Below are positions 56,612 to 64,000 of a DNA stretch of 64,000 nt, piece by piece. Position 1 is the first letter of the stretch. Each line of letters opens with the position of its first letter. This stretch comes from Phytophthora colocasiae (lineage: Eukaryota; Oomycota; Peronosporomycetes; Peronosporales; Peronosporaceae): contig JAGKQI010000098.1 in NCBI GenBank assembly GCA_018806915.1, forward strand, positions 3,534,001 to 3,598,000, written 5' to 3'. The notes below the pieces were generated by a model. The model was not told the origin of the DNA, searched no databases, and saw nothing but the letters and a program-made list of their open reading frames with translations. The position numbers and the translations under genes are program-made.

Positions 56612-56788
56612 ATGGAGTCTACCCAGCAGCAACCTTCCATCCAAGCTTCTGCTATCCAGCTTGTCAAGACTACCACCACACCGGATCTCAAACAGCAGAA
56701 GGAAAATCAACACAAGCCCCAGTCTCTTCCCAAGTCGCCGAAGAAGCGCTACATATCCAAGCAGTCGATGGCTTTCATGCACTGCTAA
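56612..56788 (+). CDS. Tiny-protein family, copy B (58 aa)
   Basis: ATG 56612 starts MESTQQQPSIQASAIQLVK; the frame ends PKKRYISKQSMAFMHC at TAA 56786-56788. An in-frame ATG at 56576 would add 12 residues, but lies only just past the promoter and does not match copy A. The stop codon is only eight bases from the TA target of the Tc1/mariner insertion, so the transposon now supplies its 3' region, including any polyadenylation signal. Confidence 0.75.
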   Translation: MESTQQQPSIQASAIQLVKTTTTPDLKQQKENQHKPQSLPKSPKKRYISKQSMAFMHC

Positions 56789-56798
56789 GCGAGGTCTA

Positions 56799-56861
56799 CA
56801 CCTTTTCAACTTCAAAATGGCGACAGGTAAAATCAATGTTGCAAAATGTAAAATCAAAATG
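56799..56861 (+). repeat. Left terminal inverted repeat of the Tc1/mariner element
   Basis: 63 bp, identical to the reverse complement of 58171-58233. Confidence 0.93.
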
Positions 56862-57064
56862 GCATGACGCTGATACCTAATAGCTTTGATAGCATTTAGT
56901 TATACAGTTAATGAAGTCGTAGAGATGAAGATTGCTCCCGCCTTTTTACTTTGGCTGGCTGTCCGGTGGCCAAGGAATTGATGGACACTATTGCTGCAGC
57001 AGCGTTGCTACAATGCTATTCATTCACTTTCCTTTTCTCTTTGAGCTACCTATTCCTCACAACA

Positions 57065-58127
57065 ATGATGTACGACGACGCAACTATTCTCCGGGTTCTT
57101 CGAGCTGCTCGCAACGGCCAAGACTGGCGCGATATCGCAGCCAAGAACGATGTCAAACTACGTACAGCATATCATTGGATCAATGCTGCTGAGGCCACTG
57201 ACAACTGGGAAATGTCACCAAGAAAACCTCGTGGAGGCAAGCGCCACAGAAAGATTCATGACGAGCACGTCGCCTACCTACTCGGTCTCATTGATGACAA
57301 CTGCTACATTACACTTGACGAGATGGTTGATGCTCTTGAAGAGCGCTTCGCGCTGAAGGTGACGCGGCAGACGGTTAAGGCACACATCGACGCCCAGATG
57401 TACACTGTTAAACAGACGCATCGTGACAACAACTATCGCAACCTTGTCGAGAACAAGATTTTGCGGAGAGATTATGTCATCGAGTTAATTGCTCTAAAAG
57501 CTGCAGGTAAGAAGATATTTTATGTGGATGAAACTAACTTTAATTTGTGGTGCACGCCGCCGTGGACGAAGCAAGAAAGGAAGGCGTGCTGTGGACAAGA
57601 ACACTGCCAGCAAGGGGTCAAACATTCACGTGATAGCGTGTATTTCGGAAGACGGGCTCGCTTACTCGGAAAAGCGCTTTGGCTCCTTCACGTCAGAGGC
57701 CTGCAACGACTACATTCGCCGCATGCTGAGGTACATCGGCGCTTCAACACCGCTGGAGAACGTTGTGCTGGTGTGCGATAACGCACCGTGTCATGCCAAC
57801 ATTGGAGACGTCTTCGACGAAGCCCCGTTCTCGACGGCGACACTGTTGCGTCTCGGTCCGTACTCCCCAATGCTGAACCCGATCGAGAATTGCTTTTCCG
57901 CATTCAAAGCTATGGTAAAACGTTTCCTCGCCAGGCATCGTCAAGCTATTTTGCGTGTACCTCCCCACCTCACTATCAAGGCGCACCGAGAAAGCTACCT
58001 AAAACTTGCCGCAGATCTCCTTGTAAACGAAGCAATCACGCCGGATTTATGCCGTAAGTGTTCGCTGCACACGACGACATTTCACGCACGCGCAATTCAG
58101 ATGAAAGATATGCCTGTAGGAGAATAA
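57065..58127 (+). pseudogene. Tc1/mariner-family DDE transposase, frameshifted
   Basis: The likely start is ATG 57065 (MMYDDATILRVLRAARNGQ). The N-terminus is a helix-turn-helix region (RDIAAKNDVKLRTAYHWINA) and a second one (LDEMVDALEERFALKVTRQT). The DDE core has KIFYVDETNFNLW (first Asp), VVLVCDNAPCH (second Asp) and YSPMLNPIENCFSAFK (Glu, 35 residues after the second Asp). The frame changes once between 57540 and 57570 (a CGCCGCCG stretch), after which KKGRRAVDKNTASKG and SNIHVIACISEDGL continue in the next frame to TAA 58125-58127. A single extra base explains the break. The enzyme cuts and joins at TA targets. Confidence 0.88.
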
Positions 58128-58170
58128 CGTTAATATCAAGTTTTGCGTTGGTAACTTCTCTTGCGCGTGA

Positions 58171-58233
58171 CATTTTGATTTTACATTTTGCAACATTGAT
58201 TTTACCTGTCGCCATTTTGAAGTTGAAAAGGTG
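58171..58233 (-). repeat. Right terminal inverted repeat of the Tc1/mariner element
   Basis: 63 bp, perfect inverted copy of 56799-56861, followed by TA at 58234-58235. Confidence 0.93.
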
Positions 58234-58332
58234 TAGTCGTATGTGAGTAAAGCAAATATCAGGACGGAGAAGGTGTTGGACTGCTGCCAGTGACTTATCA
58301 TCCTTCCTACTACTCCTAAGCCTTCCCTGCGT

Positions 58333-59252
58333 CTATTCCTCGTTGTCCGAGTCACCAAAGTCCTCCGTACTCTCACCAAATCGCTCGGAGCGGTAGTTCG
58401 TGTACGTCAGGAACTGGTTCGACAGCTTCGACTCAAACGTCGGCGTGAAACTGGACGGCGTGAAGCCCAAGTCAGCATAAATATCCTTGCGAAGCATACG
58501 CGCTGTTTAACAAAAAAAACTAGCAGTGTTATAATCTACAGTCTACAAGTTGTCAAAAGGGAGAAGTCGTGCGTACCAGTGATGAAGGCGCAAGGGTTTA
58601 GAATTTTGTCCTTCTTGCCCGAAACAGCCTCCACGTTCTTGGATAGCCAGCGCATGGTATCAGCGAATTTCCCCATGCAGTTAGTGTTCTACACCTCAAG
58701 AGCCAAAAGTTAGAAGCCGTCGGACCAGTGTCTTTTAAACCCATTAAACACAACCTACCAGGTAGGGTGGATCCACCAGCACATAGTCGAAGAAGTGGTG
58801 GAACTTCTCCGGAAGGTTCGTGGGCTCATTGTAGTCGTAGAAAACAAAGTGACCGCTGTACTTCTCGTCGAATCGACGGTCGTACTCGAACAGGAACACG
58901 TTGTCTCCGTTGACAGGTGCGTCGCTCTCCTCTTGAATCTTCAGGAAGTCACGGTAGGCCGCCGGTGTACTCACGAAAGCGATGCGCTTCTCCTTGCTCT
59001 GATCGATGGCCTCCTGAGCCAACGCACGGCCAGTCCGGTCGTCATACCAGCTGCAGCACAGCAATAACAACACAATCAACTACACTTTCGAGGGTAGAAT
59101 AAGGTAGTACGCAATTGTTGGAACACGCACAACTGTGAAAGACGGAAGTCCTCTGACACGCCCGAGTCCTTCTCGGCCTGTTGGGTCTGGAGATGCGCCT
59201 GTAGCGCTGCTAGTGTGTCTGCTGAGAGCTCGCTAGAAAGTAGAGCGTCCAT
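58333..59252 (-). CDS. EEF1AKMT1: eEF1A-lysine/N6-adenine-type methyltransferase, four exons (DPPY copy)
   Basis: Exons 59252-59131, 59050-58759, 58688-58577 and 58502-58333 give 231 aa; introns of 80, 70 and 74 bp have GTGCGT, GTAGGT and GTACGC donors and CAG/TAG/CAG acceptors. The family is the former N6AMT2 group, now known as eEF1A lysine methyltransferase 1 (yeast Efm5). Motifs: FRLSQFWYDDRTGRALAQE, RIAFVSTPAAYRDFL, NVFLFEYDRRFDEKYSGHF, VFYDYNEPTNLPEKFHHFFD, then the catalytic DPPY (58762-58773). The C-terminal part KLSNQFLTYTNYRSERFG is also typical. The Rossmann fold binds S-adenosylmethionine. Length is close to the human protein (214 aa). The Inr/FPR pair is at 59274-59293. Confidence 0.88.
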
Positions 59253-59273
59253 GGGTACTGCTGGTTGTCACAA

Positions 59274-59293
59274 GGCAAATGACAAGGGATGAG
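59274..59293 (-). promoter_or_regulatory. Inr/FPR pair of the DPPY methyltransferase gene
   Basis: On the - strand CTCATCC then CATTTGCC, with two bases more between them than in the consensus, about 20-40 bases before ATG 59252. Confidence 0.45.
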
Positions 59294-59375
59294 TTTCAGC
59301 CAATCGTTTGGGTAGAATTTGTTAGGAAGGTGTTTGGTTTCGCTCTACGTGTGCAAATACTACAACTCGCTCTAC

Positions 59376-60290
59376 TTATCCCTCCTCCTCGTCAGGCTCC
59401 TTGCAAGGACCAAATCGTTCTGACTCGTAGTTTGTGTAAGTGAGGAGGTGATTGGAGAGCTTGGACTCGAAACTCGGGTAGAATCCAGTTGGGGTGAAGC
59501 CCAAGTCCGCCTTCATCTCCTTCCGCAGCAGTTGGGCTGTAAAAAACCATAGTCAATAGTGAGCACATAGTCATTTCAAAAACTAGTATGGTAGCAGCAG
59601 TTCGTACAGTTAATGAACGTGGACGGGTTAACCACACGATCTTTCTTGCCAGATACCGGTTCCACCTCTTTGGCCAGCCATCGCATCGTATCGGAGAATT
59701 TCTCCAAGCAATCAGGACTCTACACCAGCAGTAGAACGAAAAAACATGATGAGTAACCAAACCCCCAATCGACAAAGGTACCAGTGACGCACCAGGTGGG
59801 GAGGTTCCATCAGCACGTAGTCAAAGAAATGATGAAACTTCTCAGGTAAATCCGTTGGTGCGTTGTAGTCATAGAAGCAGAAGCGGTCGCCGTATTTCTC
59901 ACCGAATCTGCGGTCGTACTCGAAGATGTAGACGTTGTCGCCCATGACAGCGCGTTTTGCCTCGTCCTCCACTTCGCTTTGAATCTTGAGGAAGTCGCGA
60001 TAGGCTGCGGGTGTACTTACGAACGCAATCTTCAACTCATTGCTGCTGTGGTCGATTGCCTCCTGAGCAAGGGCGCGTCCAGTTTTTTCATCGTACCAAC
60101 TGCATCAATGTCGAAGGGTGTTAAAAGGGTGTCAATAAGGAGTCTATAGCCTTTACAAAGTCACGTACAATTGCGAGAGACGGAAATCCTCCGATACAGG
60201 AGCGTCTTCCTCTTCGTGGCGCTCCAGAAGATGCGCTTGCAACGCCGCCAGCGTCTCGGCGGACAGTTCACTCGCTAGCAATTCGTCCAT
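59376..60290 (-). CDS. Tandem paralogue of the methyltransferase with EPPH in place of DPPY
   Basis: Exons 60290-60169, 60099-59793, 59719-59608 and 59536-59376 give 233 aa, with intron positions, phases and the sizes of exons 1 (122 bp) and 3 (112 bp) identical to the neighbour. Motifs: FRLSQFWYDEKTGRALAQE, KIAFVSTPAAYRDFLKIQ, NVYIFEYDRRFGEKYGDRF and CFYDYNAPTDLPEKFHHFFD are kept, but the catalytic tetrapeptide reads EPPH (59796-59807). The whole frame is otherwise open and well conserved, so the gene is under some constraint. It may be an inactive or altered enzyme, or a partner subunit of the first; this is inference. Confidence 0.85.
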
Positions 60291-60513
60291 AATGCTTGTC
60301 TGGCTGATATTGCACCGCTTCATGCACAGACGATTATAGAGCGATTTGACTTGACTGGTATCTAATTTTTCAAAGATTGTTGAAACATGACACTAAAGTG
60401 TTGAGTCTTCAAAAATACACTTACACAGCAATGATGGAAGAATGCAATGCGAATCACAGTAATGGTACAATACAATGCATTGGAAAGGTTTTTAAATGAT
60501 GTAGCTGCATCTG

Positions 60514-60921
60514 TTATTCATCCTCGCAGATAGCGTCCAGCGGCATCCAGGAACCTCGTTGGCGCTGTTGCATGTCCAATGTGAATGGGACGCGTCTGCC
60601 GGCCACAGTCACAGTATCAACATCCACGTATGCGGACGGCATGCCGACAAGACCGTAATTCATCGCTCTTCTCTTGGCGCACACGCACTTGGGTCCAACG
60701 CCCAGCAATTTGCGCCAAAAGCTGCGGCGCCGTTCAACAGGGACGGCGGTAGGGCAGTCGGATGGGCAGTTGGCAGCTCTCTTAGCTTCGCTTGTGCTGT
60801 CTCGCGAGTGATTGTATTGGCGGCGCAGCTTAAAGTCTTTGGCCCCGCACGTGCACGGCGTCACGACCAAGACCTTCTTCTTTGGAGCCTCCAGGAAAAC
60901 AGGCAAGGGCGGCGTGAACAT
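60514..60921 (-). CDS. Small protein of unknown function
   Basis: 135 aa from ATG 60921 (MFTPPLPVFLEAPKKKVLVV). The frame is open 46 codons further, but without ATG. The promoter motif at 60961-60979 supports this start. The protein is basic with three Cys pairs (TPCTCGAKDF, NCPSDCPTAV, KCVCAKRR) and a C-terminal part AYVDVDTVTVAGRRVPFTLD. It might bind metal. The opposite strand is also open (60559-61293), but has no motif or promoter. Confidence 0.6.
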   Translation of the reverse strand: MFTPPLPVFLEAPKKKVLVVTPCTCGAKDFKLRRQYNHSRDSTSEAKRAANCPSDCPTAVPVERRRSFWRKLLGVGPKCVCAKRRAMNYGLVGMPSAYVDVDTVTVAGRRVPFTLDMQQRQRGSWMPLDAICEDE

Positions 60922-60960
60922 GGTGGAAGTTGCTCTGGGTCTCGCTCGCTGCTGGTTGCC

Positions 60961-60979
60961 TGGAAATTCGCAAATGAAG
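60961..60979 (-). promoter_or_regulatory. Inr-FPR core promoter of the 135-aa gene
   Basis: On the - strand CTTCATTTGCGAATTTCCA, with Inr-like TCATTTG and a full FPR AATTTCC; 40-58 bases before ATG 60921. Confidence 0.55.
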
Positions 60980-61584
60980 TACAAGCTGCGAGCGACATCA
61001 TGTCGTCCAGAAGAAGCGGTGCCGCACAGCGCACACGCATCGGCCGGAATGACGCTCAATCCCCCGACTTATGTGCGCCCAGCCTTCGCCGACGGCACGC
61101 ATTACCACGGTCTTTGCTCATTCCGCTGTCCGCCCGCAAAATGCCGCTGTCCGATTGGCTACAGGCGCGTGGACTCTCGTGGCAGCAGCACTACAGTAAG
61201 CTTAGTGTTGGAAAACATAGCCTACCGCCTTCGAGTCGAAGATCCTCGTGCTGTCTGCACCTTGGAGGACTGTCAATCCGATTGCTGATGTAAGAAGCTG
61301 CAGCCTCCGTCTCGATGGTGATTGTATGTATCGTTCTACTGTAGAACTTATACAGTATCTGAAGGAATCGGTCTTCATTGGCTTTGCTTCTGTCTCCAGA
61401 CGGACTTCAACTTAGATTGGAGATTCGAAAACCATCATAAGACCACCGCGCCTAACTGCAGAATCCGCGCTTTTCACTTCGAAGTGAGCCTATCATATCG
61501 ATGATGAAGATCCGCTTTTCATGTAGTGTTGCGGTGGAAATAATACTTTTGTTGTTGTTGGATTAAACACTTCCGAGACAAATA
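60980..61584. other. Intergenic region, no gene seen
   Basis: Upstream side of the 135-aa gene and downstream side of the START-type gene. No supported ORF beyond shadow frames. Confidence 0.35.
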
Positions 61585-62811
61585 CTAACCAAAATACGCG
61601 CTTTTGCTGCGGTCTCCACTGAAAGAATGGAACGACATTCCTTCAGAACTCGTAGACGTCGTGTAGCTGGCGGTGCTACAAGCGCTACTGGGAGCTCCAA
61701 CCACGTATCTGCTTTTGCGGCTGTTCTCCATGATCTGCGCACACGCGATCTTCACTGCGCTAGCCGCTGAGACCGTGGCAAGGCAACCGCCGCAGAAAGT
61801 GATCTTACGCTGTGCGAGCTCGAGATCTGCCGTTACGAGGCTGATCTTCTTCTTAATACGACAGCCACTACACACAACGCGGAAGCAACACTTGCAGATG
61901 TTCTTGTCCTTGCCAAAGCCCCACCCGGATGGAGTCTTAAGGCACGTCGCGCAGGCTGTGCCAGGATTTGGCGCACCTTGGAGTCTGGCCTCAGCGTGAC
62001 TCTTCTCCATTTTCCACGTCAGCTTCCTCATCTGCCCACAGTACACATACCGCAGAGGAGACATGAAAGCTTCGGTCATGACGGGAACCGCCAGCAAGCG
62101 GATCATGTCACCTGCCGGGTCCATGAGTCCGGTTTTGCATACATCGATGACGTTAGGTGCGAGCTGTCGAAAGAACCCGCAAATGGACAAGTCACCACGA
62201 ACGCGGTCGGACAAGTGGTTGATCTGAGGGAAGTCGACAGAGTGCAGGAAGTGGTAACCAGCGCGCTCACCGCTGGGCAGGTACACGAATCCCGTGCATT
62301 CGAGGTAAACGTAGTCGCGATTCTGAACGATATTAGTCATTCGTAGCGGAATATCCATCTCCATCCACTTGACGACAACTGACGTGAACGGGTCGTCGGC
62401 AGTGGGCTCCACGATCGTCGATAGCACAGCTGCGCCACTGAAGTCGTGCACGTACGAAGCCTTGATACGCATCTCCTCCAGAGTGGGGTTGACTACGCCG
62501 TACATCATGTCGTCCAGACTACCAGGGACTCTTCCAACGGACAGGATGGCAGGCAACTTGGATGAATTCGGGTCCGACAGCGCGTCAGCTCCTTTGTACT
62601 CGGGTCGTTCCGTATAAACGTTCATGTTCTCACGCTCTCGGGCCAGTTTCCAGCGCTTGAAGTCAACTTTTCGGCCGTTCTGAAAGAAGGGCACGTCGCG
62701 CTCGAAGTTGGCTTGGATGAGTGTGTGTCCGAGCTGAAGTAGTTGAGCTTTCTCTTCACCTGATAGCGAGAGCGCTGGGAACGGGTTGATGGTGAATCGC
62801 TCGCGTGTCAT
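61585..62811 (-). CDS. START-like protein with FYVE-related zinc finger
   Basis: 408 aa from ATG 62811 (MTRERFTINPFPALSLSGEE). The frame is open 42 codons further, but an Inr/FPR motif at 62848-62865 fits this ATG. Residues about 1-250 form a START-like domain (NGRKVDFKRWKLARERENMN, GVVNPTLEEMRIKASYVHD, GFVYLPSGERAGYHFLHSVD). Residues about 285-345 are a Cys-rich finger (CATCLKTPSGWG, NICKCCFRVVCSGCRIKKK, TFCGGCL) like a FYVE finger, but without the RRKHHCR signature, so phosphoinositide binding is not assured. A Ser-rich tail ends SAYFG. Lipid transfer or membrane sensing is the likely role for the family. Confidence 0.82.
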   Translation of the reverse strand: MTRERFTINPFPALSLSGEEKAQLLQLGHTLIQANFERDVPFFQNGRKVDFKRWKLARERENMNVYTERPEYKGADALSDPNSSKLPAILSVGRVPGSLDDMMYGVVNPTLEEMRIKASYVHDFSGAAVLSTIVEPTADDPFTSVVVKWMEMDIPLRMTNIVQNRDYVYLECTGFVYLPSGERAGYHFLHSVDFPQINHLSDRVRGDLSICGFFRQLAPNVIDVCKTGLMDPAGDMIRLLAVPVMTEAFMSPLRYVYCGQMRKLTWKMEKSHAEARLQGAPNPGTACATCLKTPSGWGFGKDKNICKCCFRVVCSGCRIKKKISLVTADLELAQRKITFCGGCLATVSAASAVKIACAQIMENSRKSRYVVGAPSSACSTASYTTSTSSEGMSFHSFSGDRSKSAYFG

Positions 62812-62847
62812 TTTTGGTACGAGCGTGTAAAGAATTACCAGTCGCGA

Positions 62848-62865
62848 GGAAAGAACTCGAATGAG
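62848..62865 (-). promoter_or_regulatory. Inr/FPR-like promoter of the START-type gene
   Basis: On the - strand CTCATTCGAGTTCTTTCC; Inr-like TCATTCG and FPR-like TCTTTCC, about 40-55 bases before ATG 62811. Confidence 0.45.
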
Positions 62866-63613
62866 GATAGCCACAGACCTCAACGAAAGCTCCTTCATCA
62901 ATATTGCCTGTATGTTGCGGCAACCTGCAGCGCACAAAGGAAAGGGAAAACAATATGCTTACCACCCAGACAAGAACGGTCGTCTTCGCGAAAGTTTTGA
63001 CTTATCCTTGGTGTCGAGCACCAGAAGTTGAGGAAATTGATGGCGCATATCCGAAACATGCGGTTGAGTCATGACCAAGACTTGCGCGTCCCGTGAATCA
63101 TAATGCATAAGATTGACTCGAAATAGCTGGTGCCAATTTGGCAGATTCGCAATGGATTATCGACTTCACGTCAGCGAGCGGCACCTGCGTCCTGAGTGAT
63201 TTGCTCAAGAACGAGTCGTTACAAAACTTGAGGGTGACGGCTTCAGCTATGAGGTTCACGACGAAGTTGCTACCGTCTTGGTAGTTTCCGAGGATGTCGT
63301 GGATGAAAATCACGGGAAAGTTAAGAGGTCGCTGACATCACGAAGGTCGGAGTGCGAACAGGTAGAGGATGCAGAACATCTTGATGTGAGTACTTGATGT
63401 CACATTCTGCTGTGACTGGAGTCGATCAACCATTTTCCTACAGTCGTCCATCATGCCCCGCTTGGAGGTGGCGTATTTCTGATGGCAATTGGTGCGCACT
63501 CAACGCAAAAGTATTCTGCTTGGTGAGAAAACCGTGTACCTAATTCATAAGCAGTTTTTGGGAACCTCTTTATCTTGATGCATTTTTAGAATCATTTTTG
63601 GAAACACAAAATA
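62866..63613. other. Intergenic region, one unassigned short ORF
   Basis: A - strand frame 63098-63313 (71 codons, MIFIHDILGNYQDGSNFVVN) is unassigned and has no paired motif. Nothing else is recognised. Confidence 0.3.
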
Positions 63614-64000
63614 ATGCTTGCCGCCGAAGATGCACGTCCGTCGCGTCCGCCGCTGCTCGTGCCGTCTCCTTCGGCCAGTGCAGCGCCCAGTGAGCGCAGT
63701 CGCCACTCGCGTAAGGTGACGCGCGACATTGCGGCGTTGGATTTCCTACAAAACATCCCAATGCGCTCTGAGACGGTCGTAGTGGAGCCTCCAGCCCCGT
63801 CGGAATCGGATCTGGATCCGTCGACAGTCGACGCAGCCAGCTCAGTAGCCCCAACTCCAGGAACAGCAGTAGGAGCCACAGGGGGATTAGAGCCAGAACC
63901 ACTTGCAGGCCGTAGACTCCCCGGAATGGCAGCCACGATCGTCCACGTACCTTCACTGTTCCGTTACCGGTTCACGACGAAATTCCCAGCCGCGTCTGCG
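63614..64000 (+). CDS. Gene cut by the right edge (5' part only)
   Basis: ATG 63614 opens a frame of 129 codons that runs off the window without stop. It begins MLAAEDARPSRPPLLVPSPS, then SRHSRKVTRDIAALDFLQNI, a Pro/Ser/Ala-rich linker and VPSLFRYRFTTKFP. The phrase AALDFLQNI faintly recalls the AALxFLxNI start of CABLES/IK3 cyclin-like proteins, a weak guess. An Inr-like TCATTTT lies at 63592-63598. It is divergent from the START-type gene. Confidence 0.55.
   Translation, partial: MLAAEDARPSRPPLLVPSPSASAAPSERSRHSRKVTRDIAALDFLQNIPMRSETVVVEPPAPSESDLDPSTVDAASSVAPTPGTAVGATGGLEPEPLAGRRLPGMAATIVHVPSLFRYRFTTKFPAASA

Larger units (their letters stand above)
56799..58233 (+). mobile_element. Tc1/mariner-type DNA transposon with 63-bp perfect inverted repeats
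   Basis: 1435 bp between TA dinucleotides (56797-56798 and 58234-58235). The ends are perfect inverted repeats of 63 bp (56799-56861 and 58171-58233), starting CACCTTTTCAACTTC. A transposase lies between, with one frame break. Perfect ends suggest recent activity of the family, perhaps with transposase supplied from elsewhere. Confidence 0.93.

Noticed and set aside
60559..61293. 244-codon + frame opposite the 135-aa gene
   Set aside because: No motif and no promoter; the - strand has an Inr/FPR match upstream of its ATG.

Overview
The window looks like nuclear DNA of an oomycete, most likely a Phytophthora-type genome. This is inferred from several signs. Short GT-AG introns (55-97 bp) interrupt otherwise compact genes. 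Several genes and LTRs carry the oomycete core promoter (an Inr of type YCAYTYY followed by an FPR of type MWTTTNC). START-FYVE proteins and Thr/Pro-rich surface proteins are present. The transposons are of oomycete type. No species can be named from the sequence alone.

Layout. Positions 1 to about 26 kb are a nest of mobile elements. (i) A Ty3/Gypsy chromovirus, Gypsy-1 (562-6152, + strand), has 413-bp LTRs, a 5-bp ACGTG target duplication and three frameshifts; it sits inside an older reading frame that continues exactly across the insertion. (ii) A Ty1/Copia element on the - strand (7027-25927) carries one stop codon and one frameshift, and is split in its RNase H region by (iii) Gypsy-2 (7724-21776, + strand; LTRs of 1437 and 1420 bp; ATAT duplication). 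Gypsy-2 encodes gag, protease, RT, two RNase H domains, integrase and a chromodomain-like tail. It also has a 934-codon antisense ORF between pol and the 3' LTR, preceded by its own Inr/FPR-like promoter. The whole of Gypsy-2 is strikingly dense in the tetranucleotide GATC.

From about 26 kb to the right edge the DNA is gene-rich and mostly free of repeats. In order: a kinase fragment and an intact Ser/Thr kinase; a 12-TM MFS-like transporter; a CaMKK-like kinase; NAP1 and a class I histone deacetylase transcribed divergently from a 188-bp spacer; an RRM/RS-domain RNA-binding protein; a NYN-domain protein with a decayed copy beside it; a thaumatin-like, Pro/Thr-stalked membrane protein; a mitochondrial-type protein; a START-FYVE protein; a mucin-like repeat protein; an unknown Gln/Lys-rich protein; a PB1-UBA protein; three tiny paralogous genes sharing a C-terminal motif; a Tc1/mariner transposon with 63-bp perfect inverted repeats; two tandem eEF1A-lysine methyltransferase-like genes, one with an altered catalytic motif; a small unknown protein; a second START/zinc-finger protein; and a gene cut by the right edge.

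How they fit together. The 26-64 kb part is ordinary housekeeping and surface-protein gene space. NAP1 and HDAC are both chromatin factors and probably share regulation. The most unusual items are the antisense ORF and GATC saturation of Gypsy-2, the tiny-protein family at 55.4-56.8 kb, and the EPPH variant of the methyltransferase pair. All homology statements come from motif recognition by eye; no database search was possible.
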